Positions 1 through 4,911 of a stretch of 6,461 nucleotides of DNA are shown piece after piece. Position 1 is the first letter of the stretch. Each line of letters begins with the position of its first letter. Location of the stretch: assembly GCA_016926135.1 (NCBI GenBank), contig JAFGPH010000504.1, positions 1-6,461 of the forward strand, given 5' to 3'. This DNA is from Deltaproteobacteria bacterium. GTDB taxonomy: Bacteria; Desulfobacterota; DSM-4660; Desulfatiglandales; HGW-15. The translations under genes were made by a program, and so were the position numbers. The notes beneath the pieces were generated by a model. That model was not told where the DNA came from. It made no database searches and saw only the letters and a list, made by a program, of their open reading frames with translations.

Positions 1-626
1 ATCTTCAAAGACTGGGCAATGATGCCCGCATGGGAAGTGCGGCCTCCCACGTCGGTAATGAAGCCCATGACCTTGCCGATATCGATGGCGCTCGTATCCG
101 CAGGGGAGAGTTCATGGGCCACGATGATGACGCGCTCGTTGATCTGGAGCAGGTTCTCCTCTTCCCTTCCCGCCAGGTTTCTGAGGATCCTCTCTGCCAC
201 GCTTTCCACATCGGTGATTCGCTCCCGGATGTAGTCATCGTCGATCTGGCCGAAGAGCTGCCGGATGTGCTGCAGGGATTTCTTGAGGGCCCACTCCGCG
301 TTGATCTTTTCCTCCAGGATGGCCTTGATCGTGGCGTCGGCGAACATCTTGTCGTCCATGATCATGAGATGGGTGTCCAGGATGAAGGAATGCTCCTTGA
401 TCAGGGCCGGCATCCCGTTCTTGAGGGTGACGATCTGCTCCTTTGCCGCCTGCAGGGCCCTCTTGAACCGCTCCGCTTCCTCCTCAACCTTTTCGCGACT
501 GATCAGGTACTGGTAGATGATCTTCACCCTCGATCGGTCCACCAGGCGGGCCTTGCCGATGATGATGCCCGGGGAGGCTGCAATACCCTGCAGCCTCACG
601 ACGCTGTCAACCTCTCTCTCTGTCAC
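1..626 (-). CDS. ptsI: PTS enzyme I (phosphoenolpyruvate-protein phosphotransferase), N-terminal part
   Basis: Enzyme I takes phosphate from phosphoenolpyruvate onto a histidine and passes it to HPr in the cytoplasm. The window holds the first 208 codons; the 3' part lies beyond position 1. After a short lead-in the protein shows the family opening LQGIAASPGIIIGKA (residues 12-26), then a helical HPr-binding region rich in E, K and R (about 40-155), then the swivelling phosphohistidine domain with ELSPADTSAI (172-181) and GGRTSHAGIIAQSLK (194-208), where His199 is the expected phosphorylated residue. The PEP-binding barrel is not in the window. The start is a GTG, one base after the ptsH stop, with GGGGAG at 636-631. 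That motif sits inside the end of ptsH, so translation is probably coupled. A second GTG at 599-597 is a possible alternative start. Family assignment is firm; whether the pathway imports sugar or is regulatory cannot be read here. Confidence 0.95.
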   Translation of the reverse strand, partial: MTEREVDSVVRLQGIAASPGIIIGKARLVDRSRVKIIYQYLISREKVEEEAERFKRALQAAKEQIVTLKNGMPALIKEHSFILDTHLMIMDDKMFADATIKAILEEKINAEWALKKSLQHIRQLFGQIDDDYIRERITDVESVAERILRNLAGREEENLLQINERVIIVAHELSPADTSAIDIGKVMGFITDVGGRTSHAGIIAQSLK

Positions 627-627
627 G

Positions 628-894
628 TCACTCCCCAAATCTCTGCTCAAAAAGACGCATCATTGCCTCCATCAGCGATTCCGCATCCTCACCGACAATC
701 CTCACCTGGACCTCCGTTCCCTTGGGGCAGGCCAGGGTCAAAAGGGACAGGATGCTTGAACCATCCACCTCGTGCTCGTCCTTCCTGAAAAAGACCCTCG
801 ACCGGTACTGACCTGCCAGGGCTACGATCTTTGCAGCGCAACGGGCATGCAGACCGAGATCATTATCAATTCTTAAGGTCTTTATCAAGTCCAT
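628..894 (-). CDS. ptsH: HPr family phosphocarrier protein
   Basis: HPr is the small phosphocarrier between enzyme I and the EIIA domains of the PTS, or regulatory partners such as HPr kinase. The 88-residue product is of normal length. The active-site loop is NDLGLHAR (residues 11-18), with His16 as the phosphorylated histidine and Arg18 next to it. The residue after the arginine, usually proline, is Cys19. The second signature, DGSSILSLLTLA (44-55), holds Ser47 at the position of the regulatory serine of HPr. I chose the ATG at 894-892 because AGGGGC (906-901) lies seven bases upstream; the in-frame TTG at 900 would abut that motif. It is followed after one base by ptsI, the usual ptsHI pair. 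It lies 201 nt downstream of rsmI, so it may have its own control. Whether it serves a sugar PTS or a nitrogen-type PTS is not decidable from this sequence. Confidence 0.95.
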   Translation of the reverse strand: MDLIKTLRIDNDLGLHARCAAKIVALAGQYRSRVFFRKDEHEVDGSSILSLLTLACPKGTEVQVRIVGEDAESLMEAMMRLFEQRFGE

Positions 895-930
895 ACGCAA
901 GCCCCTGATCCACCATCAAGACATCATCTC

Positions 931-946
931 CCCGCCGGCGGGCGGG
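931..946 (-). other. GC-only hairpin upstream of ptsH
   Basis: On the transcript CCCGCC (946-941) and GGCGGG (936-931) form six G-C pairs around the four-base loop CGCC. It is not followed by a run of T, so it is not a standard terminator. It lies 36 bases upstream of the ptsH start and may be part of the structured leader. Confidence 0.45.
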
Positions 947-987
947 ATCCAAGGAGCGGTGTTGCCTTCGGTCGCGCCTCCTGGTGA

Positions 988-1056
988 TCAGGATCCTTCC
1001 CAAATCTCCTTCTTCTTCGGCTCCCGGAATGAGGCGGTATATTTGCGGAGCGTCAT
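988..1056 (-). CDS. Possible 22-codon small ORF between rsmI and ptsH
   Basis: An ATG at 1056-1054 opens a 22-residue frame that starts MTLRKYTASF, is rich in lysine and arginine (KKK near the middle) and ends IWEGS before a TGA at 990-988. A GGAG stands five bases before the ATG, a usable ribosome binding site. The ATG lies in the nine-base loop of a seven-pair hairpin (1067-1045). The frame is the same as that of rsmI, with only the rsmI TGA separating them upstream. No family is recognised, and a frame this short can occur by chance. It could be a leader peptide for ptsHI, a remnant of a longer rsmI 3' end, or nothing. Confidence 0.2.
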   Translation of the reverse strand: MTLRKYTASFREPKKKEIWEGS

Positions 1057-1067
1057 ACCGGCTCCGC
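1045..1067 (-). other. Hairpin enclosing the start codon of the small ORF, with a competing fold
   Basis: On the transcript GCGGAGC (1067-1061) and GCTCCGC (1051-1045) form a seven-pair stem with loop CGGTATGAC, which contains the small ORF's ATG. A competing stem is possible between CGGTAT (1060-1055) and ATACCG (1040-1035). Two exclusive folds over one start codon are notable, but no covariation evidence is available from one sequence. Confidence 0.4.
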
Positions 1068-1074
1068 CACGCTC

Positions 1075-1087
1075 GATCCGCAGGATC
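1075..1087 (-). other. Small hairpin just after the rsmI stop
   Basis: GATCC (1087-1083) and GGATC (1079-1075) form a five-pair stem with loop TGC on the transcript. The first arm is also part of the segment that can pair with the ptsH ribosome binding site, so this hairpin and the long-range helix exclude each other. Short, and weak on its own. Confidence 0.35.
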
Positions 1088-1101
1088 AGGAGCTGCTTCC
1101 C

Positions 1102-1977
1102 TCAGTCACGAGGGATTTCCTCTTCTCTTTTGAAGGAGAGACACTCACGATAGACCCTTCTCCAGGGCAGACCCTCTTCCAGCGCGAGCTTTTTGGCGGC
1201 ATCCCTGACGCCGGTGGCATTCTCTCTTAGCAGCATCTCCATTCTTTTCCGAATGTCCTCGCTCAAAGGGCAGGGATCTTCGTCCCTCCGCCTTCCGGCG
1301 ACCACCAGGGTGAACTCCCCCCTGGCATTGCCCTGCCCCAGATCCTCCATGACGCTCCGGACGGTGCCACCGGTCACCTGCTCGTGGAGCTTGGTTGCCT
1401 CCCTCACGAGAACCATGGGTCTGTCCCCCAGGATTTCCAGGAGATCGCCCAGCATGTCCACTACCCTGTGAGGGGCCTCAAAAAATACCATGGTGCGTTC
1501 TTCCGAGGACAGGCCTTCGATCTCTCTTTTCCGCCTGGCGGATCGGGGCGCCAGGAAGCCCACGAACAGGAATCTCTCACCCGGAAATCCCGATACGGAC
1601 AAGGCTGCCGTGACCGCAGAGGGACCTGGAATGGGGCTCACTCGGATCCCCGCCTCAAGGACCTGCCGGGCGAGCAGCACTCCAGGGTCCGACACCCCCG
1701 GGGTTCCCGCGTTGGTGACGAGGGCGATATGCGCACCCCGTTGCAGTCTTCTGAGGAGATCCTTCCCCTTACCCTTCTGGTTGTGCTGGTTGTAGCCAAC
1801 TACCCTGGTTTTGATTCCGTAATGCCGGCACAAAGCCCTGGTATGCTCCACCCCCTCGGCAGCGATCAGGTCGACGGTTTTCAAGACCTTCAGTGCCCTC
1901 AACGTAATGTCCTCAAGATTGCCCAGAGGCGTGGAAACGACGTACAAGATTCCGCTATGTTCATCGTCCGATTTCAA
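1102..1977 (-). CDS. rsmI: 16S rRNA (cytidine1402-2'-O)-methyltransferase RsmI
   Basis: RsmI methylates the 2'-OH of C1402 in the decoding centre of 16S rRNA, using S-adenosylmethionine. The 291-residue product has the tetrapyrrole-methylase fold signatures in order: LYVVSTPLGNLEDITLRAL (11-29), NAGTPGVSDPG (89-99), PIPGPSAVTAAL (115-126), FVGFLAP (138-144), FFEAPHR (165-171) and VREATKLHEQV (191-201), then a C-terminal helical region (about 235-290). Two signature spots differ from the form I know: the usual E-D-T-R after the second helix is EGVE (41-44), and the usual S-D-A-G-T-P is TNAGTP (88-93). The start is a TTG (1977-1975), four codons after an in-frame TAG at 1989-1987; TTG at codon 11 is possible but would cut into the first strand. 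No strong ribosome binding motif is seen. It lies 147 nt after yraN and 201 nt before ptsH's leader, so it is the least tightly packed gene of the window. Confidence 0.95.
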   Translation of the reverse strand: MKSDDEHSGILYVVSTPLGNLEDITLRALKVLKTVDLIAAEGVEHTRALCRHYGIKTRVVGYNQHNQKGKGKDLLRRLQRGAHIALVTNAGTPGVSDPGVLLARQVLEAGIRVSPIPGPSAVTAALSVSGFPGERFLFVGFLAPRSARRKREIEGLSSEERTMVFFEAPHRVVDMLGDLLEILGDRPMVLVREATKLHEQVTGGTVRSVMEDLGQGNARGEFTLVVAGRRRDEDPCPLSEDIRKRMEMLLRENATGVRDAAKKLALEEGLPWRRVYRECLSFKREEEIPRD

Positions 1978-2032
1978 TATCCAACTCTAAGCGTGGGACC
2001 GTCTGTATTCCCCGGGATCGAGGCGGAATGAG

Positions 2033-2062
2033 GGTTTACGGCTCGCGGTTCAAGGTTCACGG
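2033..2062. repeat. Degenerate heptanucleotide tandem repeat, cluster A
   Basis: On the plus strand four heptamers stand head to tail: GGTTTAC (2033-2039), GGCTCGC (2040-2046), GGTTCAA (2047-2053), GGTTCAC (2054-2060), followed by GG. They fit a loose GGYTYRM pattern. The cluster lies in the 147-nt yraN-rsmI spacer (1978-2124), which holds no gene that I can support. The unit length and phase are directly visible; origin and function are unknown. Confidence 0.6.
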
Positions 2063-2084
2063 AAAATCAAATAGAATCCTTCTT

Positions 2085-2119
2085 GCCTTGCGCCGTGCGG
2101 CACGTGCCTTGCACCTTTC
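2085..2119. repeat. Degenerate heptanucleotide tandem repeat, cluster B
   Basis: On the plus strand five heptamers follow each other: GCCTTGC (2085-2091), GCCGTGC (2092-2098), GGCACGT (2099-2105), GCCTTGC (2106-2112), ACCTTTC (2113-2119). Two copies are identical, the others diverged. A 22-base, A+T-richer stretch separates it from cluster A. The cluster begins five bases after the yraN stop on the transcript side. Confidence 0.55.
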
Positions 2120-2124
2120 ATCTG

Positions 2125-2493
2125 CTAATACGCCAGATCGAAGGCGTCCTTCACCACCTCGATCCGGTTTCCCTCCCTGCCCAGATGAACGGCGACCACA
2201 TCAAACCTGGCCTTTGTATCGCAGCACTCATTGGCCTTCATATAGGCAAGGGCGACCCTGGAGAGCTGCCGTTTCTTCCTCGCCGTAACCGCCTCTTTGG
2301 CATAGCCCAGGCCTCTCCCCTTTCTCGTCTTGATCTCGACAAAGACCAGGGTTTCCCCGTCCTTCGCAATCAGGTCCACCTCCCCCAGGGGGCAGCGGTA
2401 ATTGCGAAGGACACACGTGTATCCGAGGCTTTCGATCTTCTTCAAGGCGAGCCTCTCACCCTCTCTTCCCAGGTCAAGCCGCTCTTGGGTCAA
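2125..2493 (-). CDS. yraN: YraN / UPF0102 family protein, endonuclease-like fold
   Basis: This family of about 120 residues has the core of the restriction-endonuclease superfamily, but its cellular substrate is not established; it often sits next to rnhB. The 122-residue product shows the family pattern: GREGERLALKKIESLGY (9-25), RNYRCPLGEVDLIAKDG (30-46), FVEIKTRKG (51-59) and a late FDVVAV (97-102). Glu38, Asp40, Glu53 and Lys55 form the E-x-D ... E-x-K arrangement expected of a metal-dependent nuclease site. The start is a TTG (2493-2491), supported by AGGGGAG (2509-2503) nine bases upstream within the end of rnhB; only one base separates the rnhB stop from it, so the two are translationally coupled. 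A role in nucleic acid processing with RNase HII is plausible but inferred from position and fold only. Confidence 0.93.
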   Translation of the reverse strand: MTQERLDLGREGERLALKKIESLGYTCVLRNYRCPLGEVDLIAKDGETLVFVEIKTRKGRGLGYAKEAVTARKKRQLSRVALAYMKANECCDTKARFDVVAVHLGREGNRIEVVKDAFDLAY

Positions 2494-2494
2494 T

Positions 2495-3133
2495 TCAGAT
2501 CACTCCCCTGAAGGTAAGCCGGTGAATGGGGCAGGCCCCCAGCCTCCTCAAGGCTTCCAGGTGCCTCGGGGTACCGTAGCCCTTGTGTTCCGCGAACCCA
2601 TACCCGGGATACTGTTCGTGATAGGCACACATCAGCCGGTCACGGTAAACCTTGGCGATAATCGATGCGGCCGAGACGCTCTGGCTCAGCCTGTCGCCCT
2701 TCTTCAGGCTCCTCTGGCCAATCGACAGGGGAATCGGATGGATCCCGTCCACGAGGCAGAACTGAGGGGCCGGATCCAGGGCGAGGACGGCACGTCTCAT
2801 CGCCTCCAGAGCGGCCCTGAGAATATTCGTGGCATCGATGACCCTGTGGGAAACCACCCCCACCCCCACGGCAACAGCCCTCTCGTGAATCATCGTGAAT
2901 GCCCGCTCTCTGGACCTCTCAGTCATCTGCTTGGAGTCCCTGATGCCCTTGAGGGCCACCCCCTCCGGCAGGATAACCGCCGCGGCCACCACAGGACCTG
3001 CGAGGGGGCCTCTTCCCGCCTCATCCACGCCGGCGATCAGCCGGTACCCAGCCTTCCGGGCCGCCGACTCGTAAAGGAGGATGTCAACTGCTGAGGGGGT
3101 GGGGCTCTTGGGGAAAAGGGGCAGGTCGCTCAC
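2495..3133 (-). CDS. rnhB: Ribonuclease HII
   Basis: RNase HII cuts RNA in RNA/DNA hybrids and starts removal of single ribonucleotides from DNA. The 212-residue product has the complete set of family motifs: GVDEAGRGPLAGPVVAAAV (35-53) with Asp37 and Glu38, DSKQM (66-70), LVDG (127-130) with Asp129, KKGDRLSQSVSAASIIAKVYRD (144-165 region) with Asp147, and the C-terminal HKGYGTPRHLEAL (183-195). Asp37, Glu38, Asp129 and Asp147 are the expected metal-binding acids, so the enzyme should be active. The start is a GTG (3133-3131): an in-frame TGA stands at 3142-3140, and no better start follows before the conserved core. The upstream ribosome binding signal is poor, which contrasts with its neighbours. 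It follows rplS after a 120-nt spacer containing a long hairpin and is coupled to yraN downstream. Confidence 0.96.
   Translation of the reverse strand: MSDLPLFPKSPTPSAVDILLYESAARKAGYRLIAGVDEAGRGPLAGPVVAAAVILPEGVALKGIRDSKQMTERSRERAFTMIHERAVAVGVGVVSHRVIDATNILRAALEAMRRAVLALDPAPQFCLVDGIHPIPLSIGQRSLKKGDRLSQSVSAASIIAKVYRDRLMCAYHEQYPGYGFAEHKGYGTPRHLEALRRLGACPIHRLTFRGVI
2503..2509 (-). promoter_or_regulatory. Ribosome binding site of yraN
   Basis: AGGGGAG, continued by TGATC, lies nine bases upstream of the TTG codon at 2493-2491 and within the last codons of rnhB. It decides in favour of the TTG as the true yraN start. Confidence 0.7.
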
Positions 3134-3160
3134 GGACGATCAACGGGTCCCTGGCATGAG

Positions 3161-3239
3161 CAGAAAGCCCTTCCCAACGGTCCGTCTCCACCCTGAAACC
3201 CGGGCCATCGAGGCATTTGGACCGACGAAGGGCCTTCTG
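3161..3239 (-). other. Long two-part hairpin in the rplS-rnhB spacer
   Basis: On the transcript CAGAAGGCCCTTC (3239-3227) pairs with GAAGGGCTTTCTG (3173-3161) over 13 positions with one G-U. After a small internal loop (two bases on one side, four on the other), CGGTCC (3224-3219) pairs with GGACCG (3183-3178) for six more. The 35-base apical part (3218-3184) can hold a minor stem, GCC (3214-3212) with GGC (3206-3204). No T run follows, so it is not a standard terminator. A processing site, stabiliser, partial attenuator or dispersed repeat are all open. Confidence 0.6.
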
Positions 3240-3253
3240 TCAAGGCTCGCAAA

Positions 3254-3598
3254 TCAGTTTCTCTTTTCCTTAATGCGGGCAGCCTTACCTTTCAGCTTCC
3301 GCACGTAGTAAAGCCTTCCCCTCCTCACCTTGCCCCTGGTGACAATTTCGATCTTGTCGATCGTGGGCGAATGAAGAGGGAAGATCCTCTCTACTCCAAT
3401 CCCGTATGAAATCTTGCGAACCGTGAAGGTTGCCCCCATCGTCCCCTTTCTCTTTCGGATCACCGCCCCCTGGAAGACCTGAATACGTTCCTTGTCCCCT
3501 TCCTTAATTCTTGCATGCACCCTGATCGTATCTCCCGGCCTGAAGTCAGGGATATCGATTCGCATCTGTTCTCTTTCCAACGCCTGAATGATATCCAT
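3254..3598 (-). CDS. rplS: 50S ribosomal protein L19 (bL19)
   Basis: L19 lies at the interface of the 50S and 30S subunits. The 114-residue product has normal length and the family motifs in order: [21 protein letters not shown] (18-38), [13 protein letters not shown] (40-52), [22 protein letters not shown] (57-78), then [19 protein letters not shown] (82-100) and LKGKAARI (102-109) with a basic tail. The ATG at 3598-3596 follows GGGGAGG (3609-3603) after four bases, a strong if close ribosome binding site. It comes 12 nt after the SPOUT methyltransferase gene. The 3' side opens onto a 120-nt spacer with a stable hairpin before rnhB, so differential expression between rplS and the downstream genes is possible. 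Confidence 0.98.
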   Translation of the reverse strand: MDIIQALEREQMRIDIPDFRPGDTIRVHARIKEGDKERIQVFQGAVIRKRKGTMGATFTVRKISYGIGVERIFPLHSPTIDKIEIVTRGKVRRGRLYYVRKLKGKAARIKEKRN

Positions 3599-3610
3599 AT
3601 ATCCTCCCCA

Positions 3611-4177
3611 TTAACTCTGATCTTGTCCACCTGCCAGCCTGTCCAGGGTGATCGCCGCAGCCGTCCTGACCGAAAGGTGATTGTACCGCCCAACCCCGAT
3701 GATGGGTTCCAGGACGTAATCCGCTCTTTCAAGGATCTCCCTGTCCAGGCCCCATGCCGTACCGAATAGAAGCAGAACGGCATGAGAGGCACGCAGTATC
3801 TGTCTCGCCATTCCGTAGGAAATGGACCCCTCTTCCCGTCTTTGCGCGTCCGTGGCGATCAGCAGGGGCCTTTCCCCTTCGATCCCTCCCACGTCCACGA
3901 CCGCCTCCTCCAGGGAGGAGAAAACCGTGACCAGATCCAGGGCCTCCTTCCTGTGCGGGTTGTACGTAGCGCCAAACCCCACCTTCCAGTGTGCCAGGAT
4001 CCGCCCGACCAGCCTCCGCTGGTCCGTGAGCGGCGTAACCACATAGAATCTCTTCACGCCGTACGTCCTGGCAACCCTGGACAGATCGTGGATGTCCACG
4101 GTGGTGATTGCCGAGGCGATTCTCTCGCGGTTTCTGTTGTAGACGGGGTAGTGAACCAGCCCCACATAAAGCCTCAT
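3611..4177 (-). CDS. SPOUT-class RNA methyltransferase, TM1570-like (SAM_MT_RS family)
   Basis: A 188-residue putative S-adenosylmethionine-dependent RNA methyltransferase. The N-terminal half starts [15 protein letters not shown] (1-15) and [20 protein letters not shown] (24-43). The C-terminal half carries the trefoil-knot signatures: PLLIATDAQ (104-112), [10 protein letters not shown] (135-144), DYVLEPIIG (153-161) and [17 protein letters not shown] (165-181). The last motif is typical of SPOUT enzymes. From memory, the Thermotoga maritima homologue TM1570 also sits between trmD and rplS and has a knotted structure; its RNA substrate was not settled to my knowledge. The start overlaps the trmD stop as ATGA (4177-4174), so the two are translationally coupled. 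Its placement between the tRNA m1G37 enzyme and a ribosomal protein suggests a tRNA or rRNA target, but this is inference. Confidence 0.88.
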   Translation of the reverse strand: MRLYVGLVHYPVYNRNRERIASAITTVDIHDLSRVARTYGVKRFYVVTPLTDQRRLVGRILAHWKVGFGATYNPHRKEALDLVTVFSSLEEAVVDVGGIEGERPLLIATDAQRREEGSISYGMARQILRASHAVLLLFGTAWGLDREILERADYVLEPIIGVGRYNHLSVRTAAAITLDRLAGGQDQS

Positions 4178-4911
4178 GGCTGGTTCTCGGCCTTCACCTG
4201 GCCCAGTATCGCCTTGTCCTCCTCCTTTAAATTGGCCCTCATCAGGAGATCGGGCCTCCTCTCAAGGGTTCGGCGGATGGACTGGGTTCGCCTCCATCGC
4301 CTGATCCTTTCGTGGTCCCCCGAAAGCAGCACGGGAGGCACCTCCTGATCCTGAAAGACCCTGGGCCGGGTATAGTGGGGGTACTCCAGCAGCCCGTCCT
4401 CGAAGGAGTCCTCCAGGTTGGACCGCGTTCCACCCAGCACGCCGGGAACGAGACGGCTTACCGCATCCACCACGACCATCGCGGCCAGCTCTCCGCCACT
4501 CAACACGTAATCGCCGATAGAGAGATCCAAGTCCACGCAGCTTGTCCGAATTCTCTCATCCACTCCCTCGTAGCGCCCGCAGATGAGAATCAGCTGGTCG
4601 AACCCGGAGAGTTCCCAGGCGATTGACTGTTCAAAAGCCCTGCCCTGGGGGGTCAGAAGAACGACCAGGGATCTCCCGCCCACCCTTTCCAGGGATTGCA
4701 GCGCCCGGTAGATCGGCCCGGGTTTCATCACCATGCCGTCTCCACCCCCGTAAGGACGATCATCGGTCACGTGATGGGGACCCCGGGCAAAGGAACGAAT
4801 GTTGGTGAGCCGGATATCCACCAGACCTTTCTGAACGGCACGGCCCAGAATACTCTCCTTCAGGAAAGAGCTGAAAAGGTCCGGAAAGAGCGTGAGGATA
4901 TCAAGCCTCAT
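4174..4911 (-). CDS. trmD: tRNA (guanine37-N1)-methyltransferase TrmD
   Basis: TrmD methylates N1 of G37 next to the anticodon in a subset of tRNAs and thereby prevents +1 frameshifting. It is a knotted SPOUT enzyme that acts as a dimer. The 245-residue product shows [11 protein letters not shown] (3-13), [19 protein letters not shown] (49-67), LLTPQGRAF (85-93), [12 protein letters not shown] (110-121), [16 protein letters not shown] (130-145), LEYPHYTRP (175-183) and [10 protein letters not shown] (191-200). By alignment with E. coli, Arg153 and Asp168 correspond to the catalytic Arg154 and Asp169. The glycine pocket reads GGGDGM where GGGPGM is more common. I start it at the ATG 4911-4909, which gives the usual [10 protein letters not shown] opening; this overlaps rimM by 11 nt and has only a weak ribosome binding motif, so coupling to rimM is likely. 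Its stop overlaps the start of the second SPOUT enzyme. Confidence 0.97.
   Translation of the reverse strand: MRLDILTLFPDLFSSFLKESILGRAVQKGLVDIRLTNIRSFARGPHHVTDDRPYGGGDGMVMKPGPIYRALQSLERVGGRSLVVLLTPQGRAFEQSIAWELSGFDQLILICGRYEGVDERIRTSCVDLDLSIGDYVLSGGELAAMVVVDAVSRLVPGVLGGTRSNLEDSFEDGLLEYPHYTRPRVFQDQEVPPVLLSGDHERIRRWRRTQSIRRTLERRPDLLMRANLKEEDKAILGQVKAENQP

Larger units (their letters stand above)
900..1094 (-). promoter_or_regulatory. Possible structured leader of ptsHI with a helix covering the ptsH ribosome binding site
   Basis: The 201-nt rsmI-ptsH spacer contains several inverted repeats. On the transcript, bases 1094-1083 (AGCTCCTGATCC), just after the rsmI stop, can pair with 911-900 (GGATCAGGGGCT) as 12 continuous pairs with one G-U. 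The second arm includes the ptsH ribosome binding motif AGGGGC (906-901). A third related stretch, TCCTGATC at 993-986, could also pair with the same site. Part of the first arm can instead form a local hairpin with 1079-1075. That these form in the cell and control ptsH is inference. No riboswitch class is recognised. Confidence 0.35.

Noticed and set aside
30..788. Long plus-strand frame of 252 codons opposite ptsI and ptsH
   Set aside because: It lies wholly opposite two clear genes, spans the ptsI-ptsH junction, has no recognisable domain, and is explained by codon bias on the other strand.
895..900. TTG at 900-898 as the ptsH start
   Set aside because: It would abut the ribosome binding motif AGGGGC; the ATG six bases on has proper spacing.
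931..946. GC hairpin before ptsH as an intrinsic terminator of the rsmI transcript
   Set aside because: No T run follows the stem on the minus strand; kept only as a structural element.
2033..2119. Heptad repeats as a CRISPR array
   Set aside because: The units are seven bases, contiguous and degenerate, with no spacers and no cas genes nearby.
1384..3094. Plus-strand frames of 215 and 230 codons opposite rsmI and rnhB
   Set aside because: Antisense shadows of conserved genes; low-complexity composition rich in P, R, G and H and no family motif.
3222..3243. Perfect TTGACA (3243-3238) as a minus-strand -35 box before rnhB
   Set aside because: At 17 bases spacing the -10 would be CCAAAT, only half matching TATAAT, and the site lies at the base of the spacer hairpin. 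Not strong enough to call a promoter.
3782..4348. Plus-strand frame of 188 codons opposite the SPOUT methyltransferase and trmD
   Set aside because: Opposite two genes with complete motifs; no independent evidence for coding.
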